Assembly (NCBI GenBank): GCA_910593695.2
Contig: OU343052.1
Coordinates: 29,878,124-29,942,123, forward strand
DNA: 64,000 nt
Source: Ocypus olens
Taxonomy: Eukaryota > Arthropoda > Insecta > Coleoptera > Staphylinidae
Direction: 5' to 3'
Shown: one piece after another, positions 14,591 to 23,916 of the stretch
Numbering within the stretch: the stretch's first letter is position 1
Layout of the letters: each line of letters begins with the position of its first letter
Program-made: the position numbers and the translations under genes
Notes under the pieces: generated by a model
Told to the model about the DNA's origin: nothing
Databases searched by the model: none
The model's input: the letters and a program-made list of their open reading frames with translations, nothing else

Positions 14591-16420
14591 ACAGAAACTA
14601 AGACAAGCCAAATTTCTTTTCATGTAAATCGTTCGGACAACTGCAGGAAATTTATTTTCGTTTTTTTTTCTAGTCTAGAATCCCATTCTGAACACTATTT
14701 TGTTATAAAAATTATTTGTGAGACTTACAGAAACTGAGACAAGCAAAATTTCTTTTGATGTAAATCGTTCGGACAACTGCTGGAAACGCCGAAAAAACGA
14801 TTAAATTTAATTTTTCTTTAAAAATGTATTTTGGTTTTTTTTCGAGTCCGGAATCACATTCTGAAAACTATTTTGTTATAAAAATTATTTGTGAGACTTA
14901 CAGAAACTGAGACAAGCAAAATTTCTTTTGATGTAAATCGTTCGGACAACTGCAGGAAATTTATTTTCGTTTTTTTTCGACTCTTGAATCCCATTCTGAA
15001 CACTATTTTGTTATAAAAATTATTTGTGAGACTTACAGAAACTGAGACAATCAAAATTTCTTTGATGTAAATCGTTCGGACAACTGCTGGAAACGCCGAA
15101 AACGATTAAATTTAATTTTTCTTCAAAAATTTATTTTCGTTTTTCTTCGAGTCCAAAATCACATTCTGAACACTATTTTGTTATAAAAATTATTTGTGAG
15201 ACTTACAGAAACTCAGACAAGCAAAATTTCTTCTGAAGTAAATCGTTCGACAACTGCTGGAAACGCCGAAAAACGATTAAATTTAATTTTTCTTCAAAAA
15301 TTGATTTTCGTTTTTTTTCGAGTCCAGAATCCCATTCTGAATACTATTTGTTCATAAACATTATTTGTGAGACTTACAGAAACTGAAAACGATTAAATTT
15401 ATATTTTCTTCAAAAATTAATTTTTGTATTTTTTCAAATCTTGAATCCCATTCTGAACACTATTTTGTTATAAAAATTATTTGTGAGACTTACAGAAACT
15501 GAGACAAGCAAAATTTCGTTTAATGTAAATCGTTCGGACAACTACTGGAAACGCTGAAAACGATTAAATTTCATCTTTCTTCAAAAATTTATTTTCGATT
15601 TTTTTCTAGTCTAGAATCCCATTCTGAACACTATTTTGTTATAAAAATTATTTGTGAGATTTAGAGAAACTGAGACAAGCAAAATTTCTTTTGATGTAAA
15701 TCGTTCGGACAACTGCTGGAAACGCCGAAAAACGATTAAATTTAATTTTTCTTCAAAAATTTATTTTTGTTTTTTTTCGAGTCCCGAATCACATTCTGAA
15801 CACTATTTTGTTATAAAAATTATTTATGAGACTTACAGAAACTGAGACAAGCAAAATTTCTTTTGATGTAAATCGTTCGGACAACTGCTGGAAACGCCGA
15901 AAAACGATTAAATTTAATTTTTCTTCAAAAATTCATTTTCTTTTTTTTCGAGTCTAGAATCCCATTCTGAATACTATTTGTTTATAAAAAAAATTTTGTG
16001 AGACTTACAGAAACTGAAAACGATTAAATTTATATTTACTTCAAAAATTAATTTTTGTATTTTTTCAAGTCTTGAATCCCATTCTGAACAATATTTTGTT
16101 ATAAAAATTATTTGTGAGACTTACAGAAACTAAGACAAGCAAAATTTATTTTCATGTAAATCGTTCGGACAACTGCAGGAAATTTATTTTCGTTTTTTTT
16201 CTAGACTTGAATCCCTTTCTGAACACTATTTTGGTATAAAAATTATTTGTGAGACTTACAGAAACTGAGACAAGCAAAATTTCTTTTGATGTAAATCGTT
16301 CGGACAACTGCTGGAAACGCCGAAAAACGATTAAATTTAATTTTTCTTCAAAACTGTATTTTGGTTTTTTTTCGAGTCCAGAATCACATTCTGAACACTA
16401 TTTTGTTATAAAAATTATTT

Positions 16421-16592
16421 GTGAGACTTACAGAAACTGAGACAAGCAAAATTTCTTTTGATGTAAATCGTTCGGACAACTGCTGGAAACGCCGAAAAAC
16501 GATTAAATTTAATTTTTCTTCAAAAATTTATTTTCGTTTTTTTTCGAGTCTAGAATCCCATTCTGAACACTATTTGTTTATAAAAATTATTT
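16421..16592 (+). repeat. Reference A monomer (172 bp, full length)
   Basis: Typical full-length unit. In order it has the start GTGAGACTTACAG, a GACAAGCAAAATTTC segment, a CpG-bearing stretch ATCGTTCGG, the core CTGGAAACGCCGAAAAACG, the palindrome TTAAATTTAA, a run of eight T flanked by CG on both sides, then GAATCCCATTCTGAACAC and TATAAAAATTATTT. By hand it holds 51 G+C in 172 bases (about 30%) and seven CpGs. A reading frame opens only on GTG and closes at a TGA in the next monomer, so it is not coding. Confidence 0.92.
16493..16546 (+). repeat. Dyad (inverted repeat) inside the A monomer
   Basis: The left arm CGAAAAACG...TTAAATTT (16493-16510) and the right arm AAATTTATTTTCG...TTTTTCG (16524-16546) are imperfect inverted repeats around a short T/C-rich loop, so single strands could fold into a stem. 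The left arm and loop coincide closely with the 37 bp missing from C monomers. The arms are visible in the sequence; that they fold in vivo is inference. Confidence 0.6.
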
Positions 16593-16708
16593 GTGAGACT
16601 TACAGAAACTGAAAACGATTAAATTTATATTTTCTTCAAAAATTAATTTTTGTATTTTTTCAAGTCTTGAATCCCATTCTGAACACTATTTTGTTATAAA
16701 AATTATTT
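16593..16708 (+). repeat. Reference B monomer (116 bp)
   Basis: Begins with the common GTGAGACTTACAG but passes directly from GAAACTG to AAAACGATTAAATTTAT, so the region between (GACAAGC through GGAAACGCCG) is missing. The right half is also a distinct subtype, with TTAATTTTTGTATTTTTTC and CAAGTCTTGAATCCC rather than the CGTTTTTTTTCGAG of A. B almost always follows an A (sometimes C or D) monomer ending TTTGTTTATAAA or TTTGTTCATAAA. Confidence 0.9.
16637..16652. repeat. Perfect 16-bp palindrome in B monomer
   Basis: CAAAAATTAATTTTTG is its own reverse complement. It recurs in most B monomers across the window and is absent from A and C. Changes in it are uncommon: AATAAATTTTTG near 29474 and 56600, and a run of A followed by TTTTTG near 47794. 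Confidence 0.85.
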
Positions 16709-16843
16709 GTGAGACTTACAGAAACTAAGACAAGCAAAATTTCTTTTCATGTAAATCGTTCGGACAACTGCAGGAAATTTATTTTCGTTTTTTTTCTAGA
16801 CTAGAATCCCTTTCTGAACACTATTTTGTTATAAAAATTATTT
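16709..16843 (+). repeat. Reference C monomer (135 bp)
   Basis: Same start and left half as A, but CTGCAGGAAA joins directly to TTTATTTTCG, so 37 bp including the GAAACGCCGAAAAACG core and TTAAATTTAA are missing. The remainder of the right half matches A except for CTAGACTAG or CTAGTCTAG in place of CGAGTCTAG. The join has AAA on both sides, so a short-homology deletion is plausible. Confidence 0.9.
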
Positions 16844-18425
16844 GTGAGACTTACAGAAACTGAGATAAGCAAAATTTCTTTTGTTGTAAATCGTTCGGAC
16901 AACTGCTGGAAACGCCGAAAAACGATTAAATTTAATTTTTCTTCAAAAATGTATTTTGGTTTTTTTTCGAGTCCAGAATCACATTCTGAACACTATTTTC
17001 TTATAAAAATTATTTGTGAGACTTACAGAAACTGAGACAAGCAAAATTTATTTTGATGTAAATCGTTCGACAACTGCTGGAAACGCTGAAAAACGATTAA
17101 ATTTAATTTTTCTTCAAAAATTGATTTTCGTTTTTTTTCGAGTCCAGAATTCCATTCTGAACACTATTTGTTCATAAACATTATTTGTGAGACTTACAGA
17201 AACTGAAAACGATTAAATTTATATTTTCTTCAAAAATTAATTTTTGTATTTTTTCAAATCTTGAATCCCATTCTGAACACTATTTTGTTATAAAAATTAT
17301 TTGTGAGACTTACAGAAACTGAGACAAGCAAAATTTCTTTTGATGTGAATCGTTCGGACAACTGCAGGAAATTTATTTTCGTTTTTTTTTCTAGTCTAGA
17401 ATCCCATTCTGAAGACTATTTTGTTATAAAAATTATTTGTGAGACTTACAGAAACTGAGACAAGCAAAATTTCTTTTGATGTAAATCGTTCGGACAACTG
17501 CTGGAAACACCGAAAAACGATTAAATTTAATTCTTCTTCAAAAATTTATTTTCGTTTTTTTTCGAGTCCAAAATCACATTCTGAACACTATTTTGTTATA
17601 AAAATTATTTGTGAGACTTACAGAAACTCAGACAAGCAAAATTTCTTCTGAAGTAAATCGTTCGACAACTGCTGGAAACGCCGAAAAACGATTAAATTTA
17701 ATTTATCTTCAAAAATTGATTTTCGTTTATTTTTCGAGTCCTAAATCCCATTCTGAACACTATTTGTTCATAAACATTATTTGTGAGACTTACAGAAACT
17801 GAAAACGATTAAATTTATATTTTCTTCCAAAATTAATTTTTGTATTTTTTCAAATCTTGAATCCCATTCTGAACACTATTTTGTTATAAAAATTATTTGT
17901 GAGACTTACAGAAACTGAGACAAGCAAAATTTCTTTTGAAGTAAATCGTTCAGACAACTGCTGGAAACGCTGAAAACGATTAAATTTCATCTTTCTTCAA
18001 AAATTTATTTTCGTTTTTTTTCTAGTGTAGAATCCCATTCTGAACACTATTTTGTTATAAAAATTATTTGTGAGACTTAGAGAAACTGAGACAAGCAAAA
18101 TTTCTTTTGATGTAAATCGTTCGGACAACTGCTGGAAACGCCGAAAAACGATTAAATTTAATTTTTCTTCAAAAATTTATTTTCGTTTTTTTTCGAGTCC
18201 CGAATCACATTCTGAACACTATTTTGGTTTAAAAATTATTTATGAGACTTACAGAAACTGAGACAAGCAAAATTTCTTTTGATGTAAATCGTTCGGACAA
18301 CTGCTGGAAACGCGGAAAAACGATTAAATTTAATTTTTCTTTAAAAATTCATTTTCGTTTTTTTTCGAGTCTAGAATCCCATTCTGAACACTATTTGTTT
18401 ATAAAAATTATTTGTGAGACTTACA

Positions 18426-21400
18426 TAAACTGAAAACGATTAAATTTATATTTTCTTCAAAAATTAATTTTTGTATTTTTTCAAGTCTTGAATCCCATTC
18501 TGAACACTATTTTGTTATAAAAATTATTTGTGAGACTTACAGAAACTAAGACAAGCAAAATTTCTTTTCATGTAAATCGTCCGGACAACTGCAGGAAAAT
18601 TATTTTCGTTTTTTTTCTAGTCTAGAATCCCATTCTGAACACTATTTTGTTATAAAAATTATTTGTGAGACTTACAGAAACTGAGACAAGCAAAATTTCT
18701 TTTGATGTAAATCGTTCGGACAACTGCAGGAAATTTATTTTCGTTTTTTTTCGAGTCTTGAATCCCATTCTGAACACTATTTTGTTTATAAAAATTATTT
18801 GTGAGACTTACAGAAACTGAAAACGATTAAATTTATATTTTCTTCAAAAATTAATTTTTGTATTTTTTCAAGTCTTGAATCCCATTCTGAACACTATTTT
18901 GTTAAAAAAATTATTTGTGAGACTTACAGAAACTAAGACAAGCAAAATTTATTTTCATGTAAATCGTTCGGACAACTGCAGGAAATTTATTTTCGTTTTT
19001 TTTCTAGACTAGAATCCCTTTCTGAACACTATTTTGTTATAAAAATTATTTGTGAGACTTACAGAAACTGAGATAAGCAAAATTTCTTTTGTTGTAAATC
19101 GTTCGGACAACTGCTGGAAACGCCGAAAAACGATTAAATTTAATTTTCCTTCAAAAATGTATTTTGGTTTTTTTCGAGTCCAGAATCACATTCTGAACAC
19201 TATTTTCTTATAAAAATTATTTGTGAGACTTACAGAAACTGAGACAAGCAAAATTTCTTTTGAAGTAAATCGTTCGACAACTGCTGGAAACGCCGAAAAA
19301 CGATTAAATTTAATTTTTCTTCAAAAATTGATTTTCGTTTTTTTTCGAGTCCAGAATTCCATTCTGAACACTATTTGTTTATAAACATTATTTGTGAGAC
19401 TTACAGAAACTGAAAACGATTAAATTTATATTTTCTTCAAAAATTAATTTTTGTATTTTTTCAAATCTTGAATCCCATTCTGAACACTATTTTGTTATAA
19501 AAATTATTTGTGAGACTTACAGAAACTGAGACAAGCAAAATTTCTTTCGATGTAAATCGTTCGGACAACTGCTGGAAACGCCGAAAAACTATTAAATTTA
19601 ATTTTTCTTCAAAAATTTATTTTCGTTTTTTTTTCGAGTCCAGAATCACATTCTGAACACTATTTTGTTATAAAAATTATTTGTGAGACTTACAGAAACT
19701 GAGACAAGCAAAATTTCTTTCGATGTAAATCGTTCGGACAACTACTGGAAACGCCGAAAAACAATTAACAATTAAATTTAATTTTTCTTCAAAAATTTAT
19801 TTTCGTTTTTTTTTCGAGTCCAGAATCACATTCTGAACACTATCTTGTTATAAAAATTATTTGTGAGACTTACAGAAAATGAGACAAGCAAAATTTCTTT
19901 TGATGTAAATCGTTCGGACAACTGCAGGAAATGTATTTTCGTTTTTTTTCTAGTCTAGAATCCCATTCTGAAGACTATTTTGTTATAAAAATTATTTGTG
20001 AGACTTACAGAAACTGAGACAAGCAAAATTTCTTTTGATGTAAATCGTTCGGACAACTGCTGGAAACGCCGAAAAACGATTAAATTTCATTTTTCTTCAA
20101 AAATTTATTTTCGTTTTTTTTCGAGTCCAGAATCACATTCTGAACACTATTTTGTTATAAAAATTATTTGTGAGACTTACAGAAACTGAGACAAGCAAAA
20201 TTTCTTTTGATGTAAATCGTTCGACAACTGCTGGAAACGCCGAAAAACGATTAAATTTAATTTTTCTTCAAAAATTGATTTTCATTTTTTTCGAGTCCAG
20301 AATCCCATTCTGAACACTTTTTGTTCATAAACATTATTTGTGAGACTTACAGAAACTGAAAACGATTAAATTTATATTTTCTTCAAAAATTAATTTTTGT
20401 ATTTTTTCAAATCTTGAATCCCATTCTGAACACTATTTTGTTATAAAAATTATTTGTGAGACTTACAGAAACTGAGACAAGCAAAATTTCTTTTGATGTA
20501 AATCGTTCGGAAAACTGCTGGAAACGCTGAAAACGATTAAATTTCATCTTTCTTCAAAAATTTATTTTCGTTTTTTTTCTAGTCTAGAATCCCATTCTGA
20601 ACACTATTTTGTTATAAAAATTATTTGTGAGACTTAGAGAAACTGAGACAAGCAAAATTTCTTTTGATGTAAATCGTTCGGACAACTGCTGGAAACGCCG
20701 AAAAACGATTAAATTTAATTTTTCTTCAAACATTTATTTTCGTTTTTTTTCGAGTCCCGAATCACATTCTGAACACTATTTTGTAATAAAAATTATTTAT
20801 GAGACTTACAGAAACTGAGACAAGCAAAATTTCTTTTGATGTAAATCGTTCGGACAACTGCTGGAAACGCCGAAAAACGATTAAATTTAATTTTTCTTCA
20901 AAATTTCATTTTCGTTTTTTTTCGAGTCTAGAATCCCATTCTGAACACTATTTGTTTATAAAAATTATTTGTGAGACTTACAGAAACTGAAAACGATTAA
21001 ATTTATATTTTCTTCAAAAATTAATTTTTGTATTTTTTCAAGTCTTGAATCCCATTCTGAACACTATTTTGTTATAAAAATTATTTGTGAGACTTACAGA
21101 AACTAAGACAAGCAAAGTTATTTTCATGTAAATCGTTCGGACAACTGCAGGAAATTTATTTTCGTTTTTTTTCTAGACTAGAATCCCTTTCTGAACACTA
21201 TTTTGTTATAAAAATTATTTGTGAGACTTACAGAAACTGAGACAAGCAAAATTTCTTTTGATGTAAATCGTTCGACAACTGCTGGAAACGCCGAAAAACG
21301 ATTAAATTTAATTTTTCTTCAAAAATTGATTTTCGTTTTTTTTCGAGTCCAGAATCCCATTCTGAACACTATTTGTTCATAAACATTATTTGTGAGACTT

Positions 21401-21756
21401 ACAGAAACTGAAAACGATTAAATTTATATTTTCTTCAAAAATTAATTTTTGTATTTTTTCAAATCTTGAATCCCATTCTGAACACTATTTTGTTATAAAA
21501 ATTATTTGTGAGACTTACAGAAACTGAGACAAGCAAAATTTCTTTTGATGTAAATCGTTCGGACAACTGGTGGAAACGCCGAAAACGATTAAATTTCATC
21601 TTTCTTCAAAAATTTATTTTCGTTTTTTTTCTAGTCTAGAATCCTATTCTGAACACTATTTTGTTATAAAAATTATTTGTGAGACTTACAGAAACTGAGA
21701 CAAGCAAAATTTCTTTCGATGTAAATCGTTCGGACAACTGCTGGAAACGCCGAAAA
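18426..21756 (+). repeat. Block X, left part (satellite left of the LINE)
   Basis: Left part of the ~16.6-kb segment whose second copy is block Y. Monomers at 18530, 19223, 19998, 20627 and 20799 pair with 35089, 35782, 36557, 37186 and 37358 at a constant offset of 16,559. Shared private variants include ATCGTCCGGAC with GGAAAATTATTTTCG (18578 and 35137) and a TTAAAAAAATTATT (18902 and 35461). The block ends inside an A monomer that starts at 21679 and is interrupted by the LINE after GCCGAAAA. Confidence 0.82.
19223..21220 (+). repeat. 1,998-bp 13-monomer HOR, single copy in block X
   Basis: Monomer order is A-B-A-A-C-A-A-B-A-A-A-B-C with lengths 171, 116, 173, 180, 135, 172, 170, 116, 171, 172, 172, 116 and 134, which sum to 1,998. 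The 180-bp monomer at 19683 carries a 7-bp tandem duplication CAATTAA (19762-19775) that tags this HOR. The last monomer has the variant GCAAAGTTATTTTCATG. One copy is present here, three in block Y. Confidence 0.85.
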
Positions 21757-23760
21757 TTCATCGAAGAATTCCAATACCACTTTACTGCATCTTGCCCTCT
21801 TAAACTTAAACAACACCGCAAAAACTATAAAAACTGGATTAATGCCGACACCCGTCAATCAAGCAATAAATTGAAGGATTTATATTACATCATGCTAGGA
21901 ACCAAGTCAGAAGACCTAAAATCTAGATACAAAGAGGAAAAGAAAAAACACAAGAAGCTTATAGAAAACACAAAAAGAATATATTTAAGCAACGAAATTA
22001 TGAAAAATGACAACAAGCAAAAAGCAGTTTGGAATATAGTAAACAAGGAATTAAAAGGCAGCGAGATACCGAAAGAAATCAGCATTAAAAAGGAATCTGG
22101 CGATATCATAACTAGTGCAGTAGACGTCGCCAATTCGTTCGCAAACTACTTCTCAAATATCACAGAAGTCAAACTGGGGGAACATTTAGGCAGCAATATT
22201 TCCAGCAAACCAACACTACCTGACCCAAAACCATCCTCAATGTTTATAACACCAATCACTGAGGATGAAATTACGTCCGTCGTAACTAATTTTAAAAATA
22301 AATCAAGTGCAGGAAAGGATGGAATCCCGCTTACGGTTATTAAACAAACTTTAAAGCAAATTTTAGAACCAATGGCGTATTTAATAAACCTGTCACTGGA
22401 ACAAGGCGTATTCCCAAGGGCCCTAAAATTTGCCAAAGTGATCCCGATCTTCAAAAAAGGAACAGCAACAGACATGGACAACTATAGACCAATCTCCATA
22501 TTGAGTTGTTTCTCCAAAATCTTCGAAAAAATTTTCGCAAATAAATTATGGTCATACCTACTAAAATTTGAAATCCTGAAGGAAACACAGCATGGCTTTC
22601 GTCGCAATCGGTCGACAAAAACAGCGAGTGTAGATCTGGTAGAAGAGATTTCAAGAAATGTGGACGCAGGCAAAAAAGTGGCTGGCCTCTTTTATGACTT
22701 TTCGCGTGCTTTCGACTCAATCGACGTGAACTTCGTGCGCGATAAACTAAATACGTACGGAATACGTGGGAATGTTCTAAATTTCATTGTGTCGTTTCTG
22801 ACTGATCGTAAACTGTTTGTGCGAATTAAACAGAGTGATTCCGAAGTATACAACATTAATAAAGGGATTGTGCAAGGATCCACGCTAGGACCACTCTTGT
22901 TTATACTATACATTAATGATCTTAGTGATTCTGTTTCATCGGGTTACATGGTCAACTTTGCCGATGATACCACTATTATTGTTACTGCTGATACACATGA
23001 AGAACTAGTGGCAAAAATACAATCGACAAATAATGAAATTGCCAATTGGTGTACTAAAAATAAACTCATGTTGAATGCTAATAAAACGGTGGCAATACAA
23101 TTTTATAATAGAAAACCACCGACTAACCAAATACAACAAGGAACAAAGTCAACAAAATTCCTTGGTAGTTTTATAGATAATAAAACATCTTGGTGTCTGC
23201 AGATTGACCATGTAACATCTAAACTCAATAGTGCATATTACGCAATTCTAAAACTAAAAAATAAAATAGACAGAAGTACTTTAATAAATGTCTATTATGC
23301 ACTAGCATACTGTCACATATCATACAATGTGCTGATTTGGGGAAAAGGAGATACCAAGCGCGTTTTCATAGCGCAGAAAAGATTAATAAGATTAATTTTC
23401 AATCTCAAGAGGTCTGATTCGTGTAGAACTGTATTCAAACACAACAAGATCTTAACTGTGACCTGTATATTCATATTTAAGTGTGCTATCTTTGCATATA
23501 AAAATAAACATAAGCTTGAAAAGAATAACAGTGGACATACATACAACACGCGTAACTGTACAGACATCAGAACTCCACAACACGTTAGCACACTGTACGA
23601 AAAATCAGCTATCCATTCATGTATAACGGTGTTCAATAAACTGCCGAATACGATTAAAAACTGTGAAACTTTAAACAAATTTAAAAAAGTGTTACGAATT
23701 TTATTACTTGACAAATGTTATTACACGTTTTCTGAATTTATTGTCGACAAAACAATATAG
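21757..23760 (+). CDS. LINE ORF2 fragment: reverse transcriptase (N-terminally truncated)
   Basis: The frame is open for 667 codons to a TAG at 23758. Residues here are counted from the first LINE codon. Residues 1-~180 are the lysine-rich linker that follows the endonuclease in full-length elements. The RT domain then shows GKDG (186-189), NYRPIS (242-247), HGFRRNRST (279-287), YDFSRAFD (313-320; catalytic Asp 314), QGSTLGP (373-379), YINDL (385-389), FADD (401-404; catalytic Asp 403 and 404), NKLMLNANKT (435-444) and KFLG (467-470). The C-terminal part has HTYNTRN (594-600) and FNKLP (626-630), typical of insect-type LINEs. All RT catalytic aspartates are present. The endonuclease is missing, so this copy could not move alone. 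The frame runs upstream in phase into the satellite to a GTG at 21679, but the first ATG is at 21892, so no native start exists. The unbroken frame suggests a fairly young insertion. Confidence 0.9.
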   Translation, partial: FIEEFQYHFTASCPLKLKQHRKNYKNWINADTRQSSNKLKDLYYIMLGTKSEDLKSRYKEEKKKHKKLIENTKRIYLSNEIMKNDNKQKAVWNIVNKELKGSEIPKEISIKKESGDIITSAVDVANSFANYFSNITEVKLGEHLGSNISSKPTLPDPKPSSMFITPITEDEITSVVTNFKNKSSAGKDGIPLTVIKQTLKQILEPMAYLINLSLEQGVFPRALKFAKVIPIFKKGTATDMDNYRPISILSCFSKIFEKIFANKLWSYLLKFEILKETQHGFRRNRSTKTASVDLVEEISRNVDAGKKVAGLFYDFSRAFDSIDVNFVRDKLNTYGIRGNVLNFIVSFLTDRKLFVRIKQSDSEVYNINKGIVQGSTLGPLLFILYINDLSDSVSSGYMVNFADDTTIIVTADTHEELVAKIQSTNNEIANWCTKNKLMLNANKTVAIQFYNRKPPTNQIQQGTKSTKFLGSFIDNKTSWCLQIDHVTSKLNSAYYAILKLKNKIDRSTLINVYYALAYCHISYNVLIWGKGDTKRVFIAQKRLIRLIFNLKRSDSCRTVFKHNKILTVTCIFIFKCAIFAYKNKHKLEKNNSGHTYNTRNCTDIRTPQHVSTLYEKSAIHSCITVFNKLPNTIKNCETLNKFKKVLRILLLDKCYYTFSEFIVDKTI

Positions 23761-23916
23761 ATCTCATTCTGTTCATATGCTACTGTAAATCTGTGTTGTG
23801 CTTTTAATCTAGATTTTAATAAGTGACGTTCATATCCACTACTAATGTATACTGTTTTAATATGTTTTAATATGTATAACTTATGTATAAGGTGGCAAAC
23901 TGAATAAAGCGAATTG
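23761..23916 (+). other. LINE 3' untranslated region
   Basis: 156 bases between the ORF2 stop and the poly(A) tail with no satellite similarity. It contains a 10-bp tandem repeat TGTTTTAATA (23853-23872). In this element class the 3' end is the part recognised by the reverse transcriptase at the start of insertion; the recognised structure cannot be deduced from one copy. Confidence 0.8.
23903..23908 (+). promoter_or_regulatory. LINE polyadenylation signal AATAAA
   Basis: A canonical AATAAA hexamer lies 8 bases before the A10 tail, within the last ~15 bases of unique sequence. It is positioned as expected for the 3' end of a polyadenylated LINE transcript. Confidence 0.8.

Larger units (their letters stand above)
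14591..18425 (+). repeat. Diverged satellite stretch between D2 and block X
   Basis: All three monomer classes continue in the same orientation, with more private substitutions than in neighbouring blocks: CTTCTGAAGTAAATCG in monomers near 15205 and 17611, a GTTTATTTTTCG run variant near 17727, and CGCGGAAAAACG at 18311. No long segment here recurs elsewhere in the window at the fidelity seen for D, X or Y, apart from a shared HOR marker near 14845 (TCCGGAATCACATTCTGAAAAC). It may be older or less recently homogenised. No gene is visible. Confidence 0.75.

Noticed and set aside
16421..16433. Splice-site-like GTGAGACTTACAG at monomer starts
   Set aside because: It contains GTGAG and CTTACAG by chance of the monomer sequence; there is no exon on either side.
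16480..16497. CENP-B-box-like motif in the A core
   Set aside because: TGGAAACG matches part of the CENP-B box, but the required TTCG on the left and CGGG on the right are absent (ACTG and CGCCG here), so I do not call a box.
16580..16592. TATAAAAA as a promoter element in each monomer
   Set aside because: In a 70% AT repeat such a string is expected, and nothing downstream looks transcribed as a gene. Satellite transcription cannot be judged from sequence.
16421..16612. About 63-codon plus-strand reading frames in many A monomers (one example given)
   Set aside because: They start on GTG, not ATG. Each ends at the TGA at the start of the next monomer, the monomer length is not a multiple of three, and substitutions and indels do not respect codons. 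They are a by-product of the repeat.
21679..21756. Satellite-encoded N-terminus fused to the LINE protein
   Set aside because: The frame is open across the junction but only from GTG; the first ATG is at 21892 inside the LINE, so a real fusion protein is not supported.
22146..23714. Minus-strand frames of 63-133 codons inside the LINE
   Set aside because: They lie opposite the reverse-transcriptase frame, which has all RT motifs; they are shadows of it.
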